Below are positions 1-5,542 of a DNA stretch of 7,859 nucleotides, one piece after another. Source of the stretch: Victivallaceae bacterium. Its GTDB lineage: Bacteria; Verrucomicrobiota; Lentisphaeria; Victivallales; Victivallaceae. The translations under genes and the position numbers were made by a program. Location: contig JAQUOK010000120.1 of NCBI GenBank assembly GCA_028717165.1, positions 1-7,859 on the forward strand, read 5' to 3'. Under the pieces are notes generated by a model. The model was not told the origin of the DNA and made no database searches. It worked only from the letters and a program-made list of their open reading frames with translations. Each line of letters begins with the position of its first letter. Position 1 is the first letter of the stretch.

Positions 1-142
1 CATAGGCATGTCGTACCGCTTCCGGCGGAAAGGTTTTGCTGACGGCGATTAGCTTTATGCTTTCAGGATCGCGCCCGGCTTTCCGGGCGGCGGCGGCGAT
101 GCTCTCGCGTATTTCCCCAAGATTTTCCTTAATATATTCCAT
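1..142 (-). CDS. yggS: YggS/PLPBP-family pyridoxal-phosphate homeostasis protein, partial (N-terminus only)
   Basis: The first 47 codons are present, running off the left edge; the protein begins MEYIKENLGEIRESI and continues with a run of alanines, R-K-A-G-R and then L-I-A-V-S-K-T. This matches the N-terminus of the YggS/PROSC family, which binds pyridoxal 5'-phosphate and buffers the cellular PLP pool without a known catalytic reaction. Lys36 in A-V-S-K is the lysine that forms the PLP Schiff base in the family. Family members are usually about 220-240 residues, so roughly 80 percent lies outside the window. ATG at 142 is the chosen start because an in-frame TAA lies at 154-152, three codons upstream, and the predicted N-terminus matches the family. 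There is no Shine-Dalgarno: the sequence just upstream is a degenerate copy of the intergenic heptamer repeat. The gene follows cysE by 52 bp on the same strand and may share its transcript. Confidence 0.9.
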   Translation of the reverse strand, partial: MEYIKENLGEIRESIAAAARKAGRDPESIKLIAVSKTFPPEAVRHAY

Positions 143-165
143 CAGTTTCAGTTATCAGTTTTAAA
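143..165. repeat. Degenerate copy of the CAGTTAY heptamer repeat
   Basis: Three heptamer-like units (CAGTTT, CAGTTAT, CAGTTTT) are followed by AAA. Positions 149-165 are a 17-base exact match to 1175-1191 in the larger array upstream of cysE. The copy begins at the base next to the yggS start codon, fills the position where a ribosome-binding site would lie, and supplies the in-frame TAA at 154-152. A further loose match (TTTTCATTC, 172-180) follows, echoing the T-rich half of the larger array. Confidence 0.7.
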
Positions 166-194
166 TCAGTATTTTCATTCGGTGTTCAGATTTT

Positions 195-1130
195 TTATGC
201 TTTGCTTCTGATTTTCTGTTCCGGCGGAAGAATAGTGATCTGGGTGTTCGGCGGGACGTCGGAAACGACCCAGGCATTACCGCCGATCACCGCGTTTTCC
301 CCGATTACAATGTCGCCCAGTACCGTAGCTCCGGAATAAACCGTGACGCCGTCTTCAAGCGTGGGATGTCTTTTTTTGCCGCGGATTATCTGGCCGGATT
401 CATCATGCGGGAAGCTTAAAGCGCCCAGGGTTACGCCCTGGTAAATTTTAACGTTATTGCCGATGACGGCGGTTTCGCCGATGACTACTCCGGTTCCATG
501 GTCGATGAAAATCCCTTTTTTCAACCTGGCTCCGGGGTGAATATCTATGCCGGTAATCGTATGGGCGTATTCGCACATCATGCGGGGAATCAGCGGAACT
601 TTCTTAATATAAAGGATATGGGCGAAACGCTGGATGGTGATCGCTTTTATCCCCGGATAACTCACTACGATCTCGTCTATCGACATGGCGGCCGGATCGC
701 CGGCATAGGCGGCGGCGATATCGAGCTTCATGGTTTCACGGATTTCCGGGATGCCGTCGAGCAGGGCCTTTACCGCGTCCTCGGAAAGTTTGCCGATCCG
801 GCAATGTTCGCAGTTTTCCTGGGCGCAGCGGTACTGGAACGAACGTATGACCTGGCTTACCAGTTCACAGTATATGGCGGTCAGCAGGTCGCCGATATTA
901 TAGGCGATAGTCTTAATGCTGAAATTTCCCATGCCGCTGAAACCGGGAAAAACCACTTCCATAAGTTTATCGATGACGTCGAGAATTTCCTGTTGCCGCG
1001 GCAGGTTGTATCCTTCGATATGATTTATGCCCTGAGTATCCTGATAGGTGGCGCAGATCCTGCCGACCAGACCGTCAAGATATTTGCCGGTTAAATTGGC
1101 ATGCTCAGGAGAACAGCCGTGCTTTTTCAT
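195..1130 (-). CDS. cysE: Serine O-acetyltransferase, long EpsC-type (first step of cysteine synthesis)
   Basis: 311 residues. It transfers the acetyl group of acetyl-CoA to L-serine to give O-acetylserine, the cytoplasmic precursor that cysteine synthase converts to cysteine. Residues about 1-180 form the helical N-terminal domain; about 185-300 form the left-handed beta-helix of hexapeptide repeats. The catalytic region reads G-I-D-I-H-P-G (D196, H198) and I-D-H-G-T-G (D210, H211), matching the His pair and Asp of the E. coli enzyme (H158, H178), followed by V-V-I-G-E-T-A-V-I-G and Q-G-V-T-L-G. The FPGF segment (61-64) and the C102-x4-C107-x2-C110 cluster belong to the extended N-terminal domain typical of the long form. 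The C-terminus (ILPPEQKIRSKA) does not end in Ile, so the classic tail that docks into cysteine synthase is absent. The start has a strong Shine-Dalgarno (AGAGGTG, 1142-1136). A heptamer-repeat array lies just upstream and yggS just downstream. Confidence 0.95.
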   Translation of the reverse strand: MKKHGCSPEHANLTGKYLDGLVGRICATYQDTQGINHIEGYNLPRQQEILDVIDKLMEVVFPGFSGMGNFSIKTIAYNIGDLLTAIYCELVSQVIRSFQYRCAQENCEHCRIGKLSEDAVKALLDGIPEIRETMKLDIAAAYAGDPAAMSIDEIVVSYPGIKAITIQRFAHILYIKKVPLIPRMMCEYAHTITGIDIHPGARLKKGIFIDHGTGVVIGETAVIGNNVKIYQGVTLGALSFPHDESGQIIRGKKRHPTLEDGVTVYSGATVLGDIVIGENAVIGGNAWVVSDVPPNTQITILPPEQKIRSKA

Positions 1131-1135
1131 ATTTT

Positions 1136-1142
1136 CACCTCT
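1136..1142 (-). promoter_or_regulatory. Strong Shine-Dalgarno of cysE
   Basis: On the minus strand the sequence is AGAGGTG, five bases before the ATG at 1130. It fixes the cysE start and contrasts with yggS, whose start lies against a repeat with no such motif. Confidence 0.8.
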
Positions 1143-1146
1143 TATT

Positions 1147-1188
1147 CAGTTACCAGTTACCAGTTATCAGTTACCAGTTATCAGTTTT
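1147..1188. repeat. Tandem heptamer array, six units of CAGTTAY
   Basis: Six 7-bp units in perfect register start at 1147, 1154, 1161, 1168, 1175 and 1182: CAGTTAC, CAGTTAC, CAGTTAT, CAGTTAC, CAGTTAT, CAGTTTT. The array fills much of the gap between the yicC stop and the cysE ribosome-binding site. Read on the minus strand, the direction of the flanking genes, each full unit carries TAA. Since 7 is not a multiple of 3, consecutive units place a stop in all three frames. Read on the plus strand the array has no stop and stays open. Short heptameric repeats of this general kind occur between genes in several bacterial groups; their function is not established. Confidence 0.85.
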
Positions 1189-1198
1189 AAAGCATTCA

Positions 1199-1219
1199 TT
1201 TTCAATTTTCAATTTTTAA
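1199..1219. repeat. Second heptamer array, three units of TTTTYAA
   Basis: Three 7-bp units, TTTTCAA (1199-1205), TTTTCAA (1206-1212) and TTTTTAA (1213-1219), lie 10 bp beyond the CAGTTAY array and end just short of the yicC stop codon (1226-1224). The shared 7-bp period suggests that the two arrays form one composite element. There is no G+C-rich hairpin here, so it does not look like a conventional intrinsic terminator for yicC. Confidence 0.65.
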
Positions 1220-1223
1220 TTAT

Positions 1224-2111
1224 TTATTCGATGTTTTGAACCTGTTCCCTGATTTTTTCGAGCTCGGTTTTGAATTTTACGATTATCGGGGTTACTTCAC
1301 TGCCGGACGCCTTGTTGCCGAGGGTGGTTATTTCACGGAACATTTCCTGAAGTAAAAAATCCATGCCGCGCCCGACCGCTTCACCGTCGCTTTCCAGAAA
1401 CTGTTCAAACTGCGCAAAATGACTGCGTAAACGGGTAAGTTCCTCGCTTACGTCGGAGCGGTCGACATAAAATATCAACTCCTTCAGCATGCGCTCGTCG
1501 TTCGCGTCAACCGGCAGGTTCTCATTTTTCAGCCGCTCCAGCAATTTCCGGCGGAGCTGTTCCGGAACATCGGCCGCCAGCGGAACAAGTGCATCAATGA
1601 GCGAGGTCAGTTCTCCGCACCGCTCTTTCAGGTCATCGCACAGTTGCCGCCCTTCGGTTTCACGCATTGCGACCAGCTTTTCCGCCGCCGCTTCGACCGT
1701 TTCGGCAAAAAGGACTTTTATTTCATTTTTTTCCATATCCGGGGGGACATTTTCCAGAACGCCCGGTATGTTCATCAGTTCAGAGACGGACCATGACGCC
1801 CGGTCGTTCATGCGGGTTTGTTGTTCTCTGCATTCGTCGGCAAGTTTTTCCAGCAGCGCCCGGTTGATCCTGAAGGATTTGAGTTTTTCCCGGTCATCAA
1901 GGTTCATAGACACTCTGGCCATAACCGTACCGCGGGAAATTTTTTGTTTGATGATCTGCTGCAGGAGCAGTTCAAAAGCGCTTATTTCATGGGGCAGATT
2001 GGCGCGGATTTCCAACTGTTTGCGGTTGACGCTCGATATTTCGACGCTGAAAGCTATCCCGAGTTCGGCATTCGCGGCATAAGCTTTGCCAAAACCTGTC
2101 ATACTGCGCAT
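1224..2111 (-). CDS. yicC: YicC/YloC-family endoribonuclease
   Basis: 295 residues, close to the usual family length of about 290. The N-terminal YicC domain opens M-R-S-M-T-G-F-G-K-A and contains S-S-V-N-R-K-Q-L-E-I-R-A-N-L-P (26-40), the family's S-V-N-x-R/K core. The C-terminal domain (former DUF1732) shows D-R-S-D-V-S-E-E-L-T-R-L-R-S-H (217-231), R-G-M-D-F-L-L-Q-E-M (248-257), T-L-G-N-K-A (263-268) and the signature end E-K-I-R-E-Q-V-Q-N-I-E. Members are soluble cytoplasmic RNases; E. coli YicC is linked to turnover of a small RNA and B. subtilis YloC has RNase activity. At the usual H in SVNHR this copy has R30, which I take to be lineage variation. The start has an AGAGG Shine-Dalgarno (2122-2118) six bases upstream, inside the 16-bp gap to the lipoprotein gene, so the two are probably co-transcribed. 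The frequent neighbour gmk (guanylate kinase) is not next to it here. Confidence 0.93.
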   Translation of the reverse strand: MRSMTGFGKAYAANAELGIAFSVEISSVNRKQLEIRANLPHEISAFELLLQQIIKQKISRGTVMARVSMNLDDREKLKSFRINRALLEKLADECREQQTRMNDRASWSVSELMNIPGVLENVPPDMEKNEIKVLFAETVEAAAEKLVAMRETEGRQLCDDLKERCGELTSLIDALVPLAADVPEQLRRKLLERLKNENLPVDANDERMLKELIFYVDRSDVSEELTRLRSHFAQFEQFLESDGEAVGRGMDFLLQEMFREITTLGNKASGSEVTPIIVKFKTELEKIREQVQNIE

Positions 2112-2117
2112 AAATAA

Positions 2118-2122
2118 CCTCT
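2118..2122 (-). promoter_or_regulatory. Shine-Dalgarno of yicC
   Basis: AGAGG on the minus strand, six bases before the yicC ATG at 2111. It sits within the 16-bp gap after the lipoprotein stop codon (2130-2128), which supports the chosen start and co-transcription of the pair. Confidence 0.7.
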
Positions 2123-2127
2123 GGAAC

Positions 2128-2967
2128 TTATTTTTTCGTTGTCGTTGTCTGTCCGGTTGCTTTCACTTCCTTAACCGCGGGCTGAGTTTCCCCTTCAACT
2201 TTTTTCTGCGGCTGATGAATTCTTTCCTGTTCTTCGGTTTCGGTAATATTCTGCCCGAAGGAGATCGGCGCAAGGAATTTTTCCCTTAATTCCGTAACGG
2301 TTGTTTCGCCGCCGAATACCGGACGCCAGCCGCCTAGATCCTTGGCGCCGGCCCCGCATACGAATGATTTATGTTCCGGCTTGATAGAGCTCCAGACAAA
2401 AGTGATCTGGACAAGCGATTTGACGCTTTCCTCCGAGAGTTTGATGCTTGCGAGTTTTGCTTTGTCAAATTTGTAGTCCGTTATGATGGTTTCCGGTACC
2501 TCAAAACGGATTATATTGCGCTGTCTGTCGGAAAGATAAAGGAAATTATTCATGGCGAAGAAGATTGCGGCGTTTCTGGCGGCGTGATACTTATGGGCCG
2601 GGGGATCATATCTTTTTATGATTACGCGGTTCGGCGTCCAGTCGCGTAAATGGTTGTCGCTTGCTCCGAATACCACATGGGCATTTTTTTCTCCGGGAAG
2701 AACCCAGGCTATGCAGACGTGGGAAATAGTGCCGCAAGTGGCTGAATTGCTGCTGTATTCGGGAAAAATAGGTGCGGCCATAATGACCGGTTTGTTGAAT
2801 TTTATATATTCCTGTTGCGCCAGAGTCAGGCTTTTTTCTTCCTCCAGAATGAATTTCCTGGCCCGCTGGACCGCCCGGTCGCGATAATAGTCGGTTGTAT
2901 TGCAGGCGCTGAAAACAAAAATAAACATGGTTAACGCCGCCGTTATCAAAAATAAACGAAACTTCAT
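2128..2967 (-). CDS. Predicted lipoprotein of unknown function
   Basis: 279 residues; I do not recognise a family. The N-terminus is a signal peptide with a basic start (MKFR), a hydrophobic core (residues 5-19) and a lipobox F-S-A-C, so cleavage and lipidation at Cys22 are likely. Phe at the -3 position is slightly unusual. Residue +2 is Asn, so the Asp inner-membrane retention signal of E. coli is absent; outer-membrane placement is an inference. The mature part has a helical, charged segment (27-55), then a mixed alpha/beta region (about 60-235) containing three further cysteines (C78, C85, C204) and the aromatic stretch R-D-W-T-P-N-R (108-114). The last 40 or so residues are a Lys/Glu/Gln/Thr-rich, probably disordered tail ending T-T-T-T-K-K. 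The ribosome-binding site is weak (AGAG about 13 bases upstream). yicC follows after 16 bp. Confidence 0.75.
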   Translation of the reverse strand: MKFRLFLITAALTMFIFVFSACNTTDYYRDRAVQRARKFILEEEKSLTLAQQEYIKFNKPVIMAAPIFPEYSSNSATCGTISHVCIAWVLPGEKNAHVVFGASDNHLRDWTPNRVIIKRYDPPAHKYHAARNAAIFFAMNNFLYLSDRQRNIIRFEVPETIITDYKFDKAKLASIKLSEESVKSLVQITFVWSSIKPEHKSFVCGAGAKDLGGWRPVFGGETTVTELREKFLAPISFGQNITETEEQERIHQPQKKVEGETQPAVKEVKATGQTTTTKK

Positions 2968-3014
2968 TTTATCAGGACTCTTTTGTTACTGGTTTTCCGG
3001 TACAATCTCAATTT

Positions 3015-3031
3015 CCATATAAAATATATCC
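3015..3031 (-). promoter_or_regulatory. AT-rich candidate promoter core for the lipoprotein gene
   Basis: On the minus strand this reads GGATATATTTTATATGG, holding a -10-like TATATT (3028-3023) and a short dyad (ATATA/TATAT). It lies about 50 bp upstream of the lipoprotein start, a distance like that of the TATAAT upstream of the glycosyltransferase gene. I find no good -35 hexamer 16-18 bases further upstream, so the call is weak. Confidence 0.22.
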
Positions 3032-3072
3032 TCAAAGCGGAGAATTACCAGTTGCACTGCGATAATATCCCG

Positions 3073-3119
3073 GGACAAACATGTTTTCGGAAAATTGCCT
3101 GCGTGGACGCGGTTTGTCT
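3073..3119. other. Possible structured element with three paired segments
   Basis: An outer inverted repeat GACAAAC (3074-3080) / GTTTGTC (3112-3118) encloses two smaller hairpins: TTTT (3084-3087) with AAAA (3091-3094) around CGG, and GCG (3101-3103) with CGC (3108-3110) around TGGA. Together they could fold as a three-way junction in RNA from either strand. The element starts about ten bases after the glycosyltransferase stop codon. A competing fold exists because AAACATGTTT (3077-3086) is itself a perfect palindrome. In the direction of the flanking genes no T-run follows, so it is not a typical intrinsic terminator. The inner stems are short, and chance is a real possibility. Confidence 0.25.
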
Positions 3120-3127
3120 TTTGAGAT

Positions 3128-5161
3128 TTACGGCCGGTTTCCCGCCCGCCATTTTTCGAGCAGGAATTTTGCGGATTTATTATCAGGTTCCAGCGCGGCC
3201 GCCTTTCTGAGCATGTTTATCGCTTCCTGAGCTTTACCGTTCAGGCGGAGAGCAACGGCGAGATTCAGCATTACTCCGGTTTTTTCCGGCGCCAGTTTAT
3301 GGGCGGCGGTGAGATATTTCAGCGCCGCTTCCGGCTTTTTGTTTTGAATACAGATAACGCCCAGCGTATTCATTGCCTTGTCGTGCCAGGGAGCCTCCCG
3401 CAGGCATCTTTTCAGGTATTTCGCGGCGGCTTCCAAATCACCTTTTTTCTGCAGGAAACAGCCGTAATTATACAATACCGCAACATTTTCCGGGCCGTAG
3501 CGCAGGGCCTGCGCGAAATAATTTTCCGCCTGTTTATAATCGCCCCGGTTCGAATACTGGATAGCCAGATTCAAATAACCTTCGGGTTCATCCGGAGTAC
3601 TTTTTATCGCCAGGCGGTAATACTGGGCGGCTTTTGCGGGCGAATCCGCTTCGCTTATGATACCGAGCAGATCATAAGCCCGGTAATTTATCGGGTCGAA
3701 ATTCAGACAGGCATACAGATGTTTCGCCGCTTTTTTATATTTTTCCTGCTTGAAGTATGCTTCACCGTAGATGGAATCGGCCTCGGCCTGTTCTTTTTTC
3801 AGGTTCACAGGCGGGGAAGGAATGCTTACTGTCAGTATCGCGATCAGAAACCCGGCGGCGAATTTCAGCAGACTCTTACGTTCTTTACCGTGTTCCAGCA
3901 GATAATTCAGGGCGAAGGCGGCGAAGATAAAAAAAGCCGGATACATGGCCAGCCGGTAGCGTCCGCTCGTGACCGTAATCGTCTGCGCGGCCCAGTAAGC
4001 CAGGGTAAGCAGCAGAAAATGGCGGTACCTGAAAATACTTTCACGCCGCAGCAGAACCAGAAATATTCCGCAGATGCTCAATGAACCGAGCAGGATGAAA
4101 AGATATTTTCCGCTCCGCACGATACCGGTAAAGTACATTAACGGCGCCATGTCGGCCCCGGCGGTAAGTTCCCGGAAATTCCAGGCGTAGAAAGCTTTTT
4201 TGACTAAAAGCTTGAACTCTTCCGCAGGATTGCTCCAGATAAATTTCAAGGTCATATACGTAAAGAATTTGTCCTTGGAGATTCCCCGCTGCATACCGCC
4301 CGCCTCGCCCCATTTGTGAATGTTCGTCCATTCTTTGCCCGGACGTATGTAACAGGTACCGGTGGCGTTCGGATTGTTGCCGAGGTAAAGATTGAATCCG
4401 CTGTTCTGCTGAATGAGCACGAATTGTCCGGCTTTGCGGGAATTCTTTACGCATACCGGCGCAATAACCAGCAGAGATGCCGTTATAAATAAAAGCGGCG
4501 GCAGTATTTTTAGCTTGAGTCCGGTATTTTTCCGGAACAGCGCTGAAACCGCGAGCAGGACGGTTTCCAGTGCGATGAACAAAAGACATGTAGGGTGAGT
4601 GAGTGTCGCCAGTCCGGAACATATGCCGGCGGCGCCGGCCAGGGTAAGTCCATATTTTATCCTGCCGGAACTCAATTGATTTTCGGCCCGGTAGAGCAGA
4701 GCAAGCGTCAGGCAAAGCAGCGGCAGCAGGAGGCTCTCGCTTATCAGTTCTGAACTATAAAAGAGGAGCAGAGGATAGAAGGCCGCCAAAAGTAAGAATA
4801 TCCACATTACCGCCGGCTGTTTCGGGGCGACGGAATTTTTGACAGTCCGGGCAAGCAGGACGAATCCGGCCAGAACCAGTACCGTCTGAAAAAACCTGAT
4901 CAGGAACATCTTGAAAGAAAAAACATAGTAAAGCAGCGCCAGCAGGGCGGGATACAGGGGGGCGTGAATGTGCGGGCTCCCGGAATTGAATCCCCAGGCG
5001 AGCATTTCTCTGGCCCATTTATCGTATTCCTCAACATCCGGGCCGATAGTGACGGCAAACAGCGGGGACGCGCTGAACTGCCGCAGATAAATTACGCGCC
5101 AGGCCAGCGCCGCCAGCAAAAAAACGGAAAAAATTATTGTGTTGCGGGAAAATCTTTTCAT
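3128..5161 (-). CDS. GT-C-fold membrane glycosyltransferase-like protein (PMT/ArnT type) with C-terminal TPR array
   Basis: 677 residues in two parts. Residues about 1-450 are very hydrophobic, with roughly eleven likely membrane helices (first at 8-27, last at about 431-448). The first outer loop holds G-P-D-V-E-E-Y-D-K-W-A (40-50), with the acidic residues (D42, E44, E45) expected of a GT-C glycosyltransferase using a polyprenyl-phosphate sugar. Also typical are H-A-P-L-Y-P (66-71), S-G-F-N-L-Y-L-G-N-N-P-N-A-T-G (254-268) and S-G-R-Y-R-L-A-M-Y-P (399-408). Residues about 459-661 are six tetratricopeptide repeats (starting near 459, 493, 526, 560, 594 and 628), each with the usual G/A/P pattern such as Y-x-x-A-x-x-Y-F-x-x-A-L. 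The acceptor and sugar cannot be read from sequence; cell-surface polysaccharide or protein glycosylation is the likely setting. The start at 5161 gives a proper first helix; GGATT (5170-5166) is a weak ribosome-binding site. The next gene downstream is 160 bp away, so it may be a single-gene unit. Confidence 0.85.
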   Translation of the reverse strand: MKRFSRNTIIFSVFLLAALAWRVIYLRQFSASPLFAVTIGPDVEEYDKWAREMLAWGFNSGSPHIHAPLYPALLALLYYVFSFKMFLIRFFQTVLVLAGFVLLARTVKNSVAPKQPAVMWIFLLLAAFYPLLLFYSSELISESLLLPLLCLTLALLYRAENQLSSGRIKYGLTLAGAAGICSGLATLTHPTCLLFIALETVLLAVSALFRKNTGLKLKILPPLLFITASLLVIAPVCVKNSRKAGQFVLIQQNSGFNLYLGNNPNATGTCYIRPGKEWTNIHKWGEAGGMQRGISKDKFFTYMTLKFIWSNPAEEFKLLVKKAFYAWNFRELTAGADMAPLMYFTGIVRSGKYLFILLGSLSICGIFLVLLRRESIFRYRHFLLLTLAYWAAQTITVTSGRYRLAMYPAFFIFAAFALNYLLEHGKERKSLLKFAAGFLIAILTVSIPSPPVNLKKEQAEADSIYGEAYFKQEKYKKAAKHLYACLNFDPINYRAYDLLGIISEADSPAKAAQYYRLAIKSTPDEPEGYLNLAIQYSNRGDYKQAENYFAQALRYGPENVAVLYNYGCFLQKKGDLEAAAKYLKRCLREAPWHDKAMNTLGVICIQNKKPEAALKYLTAAHKLAPEKTGVMLNLAVALRLNGKAQEAINMLRKAAALEPDNKSAKFLLEKWRAGNRP

Positions 5162-5180
5162 TTATAATCCAATGTTCAGA

Positions 5181-5209
5181 TTGAAAATTTTTGAAGATAA
5201 GATAATATT
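5181..5209 (+). promoter_or_regulatory. Candidate promoter of the HPr-like gene
   Basis: TTGAAA (5181-5186) with a -10-like TAATAT (5203-5208) 16 bases later, or AATATT (5204-5209) at 17 bases. Transcription would begin near 5215 and leave a leader of about 28 bases before the ATG at 5244. The leader has no clear Shine-Dalgarno. Confidence 0.35.
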
Positions 5210-5212
5210 ATA
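5207..5212 (-). promoter_or_regulatory. Candidate -10 (TATAAT) of the glycosyltransferase gene
   Basis: A consensus TATAAT on the minus strand, about 45 bp upstream of the ATG at 5161. The region 16-18 bases further upstream (GCTTTA, CTTTAA) is a poor -35. The hexamer overlaps the candidate plus-strand -10, so the two divergent promoters may compete. Confidence 0.35.
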
Positions 5213-5243
5213 TATCGATTTTAACAGCTTAAAGCGCAATTTT

Positions 5244-5528
5244 ATGACAGAAAAAAAAGTAACAATTCAGAATAAGGCAGGAATTCACTGCCGTCCGGCA
5301 AGCGTCATTTTGAGCACAATCAGCAGTGATTTTCCAGGAAATACTTTTACCCTCTTTAAAGAAGGCGAGCCGCCGGTGGAATTGAACAGCATATTGAGTC
5401 TGATCTCGCTGGGCCTGCACTGCCGGAATGAAGCCGTTCTCAAGGTAGAAGGGCCGAATGAACAGGAAGCCTGCGATAAAATAGCCGGGCTGCTCGAAAA
5501 TGAATTTGATTTCCCGCCCCGGGAATAG
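5244..5528 (+). CDS. HPr-like phosphocarrier protein
   Basis: 94 residues, slightly longer than the usual 85-88 of HPr. HPr passes phosphate from PEP via enzyme I to sugar-specific EIIA proteins of the phosphotransferase system; relatives such as NPr and Crh are regulatory. The active-site stretch is N-K-A-G-I-H-C-R-P-A-S, placing the phosphorylatable His at residue 15 and the conserved Arg at 17, as in classic HPr; residue 16, usually Ala, is Cys. S49 in L-N-S-I-L-S-L-I-S-L-G aligns with Ser46, the HPr-kinase target. A second G-L-H-C-R occurs at 57-61. The C-terminus runs on as FDFPPRE. The frame is open upstream to an ATG at 5139, but the family N-terminus begins at 5244, and the longer start would overlap the divergent gene and its promoter. 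No enzyme I or EII gene is visible, so its partner is unknown. The hydrolase gene starts 14 bp later. Confidence 0.88.
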   Translation: MTEKKVTIQNKAGIHCRPASVILSTISSDFPGNTFTLFKEGEPPVELNSILSLISLGLHCRNEAVLKVEGPNEQEACDKIAGLLENEFDFPPRE

Positions 5529-5542
5529 GATTTTACAATATT

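Noticed and set aside
498..1094. Plus-strand frames opposite cysE (498-1094) and yicC (1489-2082)
   Set aside because: They are antisense to well-conserved enzymes. The second is Ser/Arg-rich low-complexity protein, as expected from reversed codons.
1147..1219. The heptamer arrays considered as a CRISPR or a phase-variation tract
   Set aside because: There are no unique spacers, so it is not a CRISPR. It lies outside any coding frame, so changes in unit number would not switch a protein on or off.
2986..3018. A 10-codon minus-strand frame (MEIEIVPENQ) upstream of the lipoprotein gene, with GAGG about 11 bases before it
   Set aside because: It could be a leader peptide but is too short to judge, has no runs of a regulatory amino acid, and overlaps the AT-rich candidate promoter.
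3045..3053. A TTACCAGTT match to the heptamer repeat in the gap before the lipoprotein gene
   Set aside because: It is only nine bases with no second unit in register, so chance is the simplest explanation.
3299..4084. A 261-codon plus-strand frame opposite the TPR region, and a 224-codon minus-strand frame in another register at 4041-4715
   Set aside because: Both fall inside the 677-residue membrane/TPR gene, whose own frame has coherent helices and six repeats; the alternatives have none.
5139..5243. A longer start for the HPr-like gene at 5139
   Set aside because: The extra 35 residues match nothing in HPr, and the start would overlap the divergent gene and the promoter region. ATG at 5244 places the active His at residue 15, as in the family.
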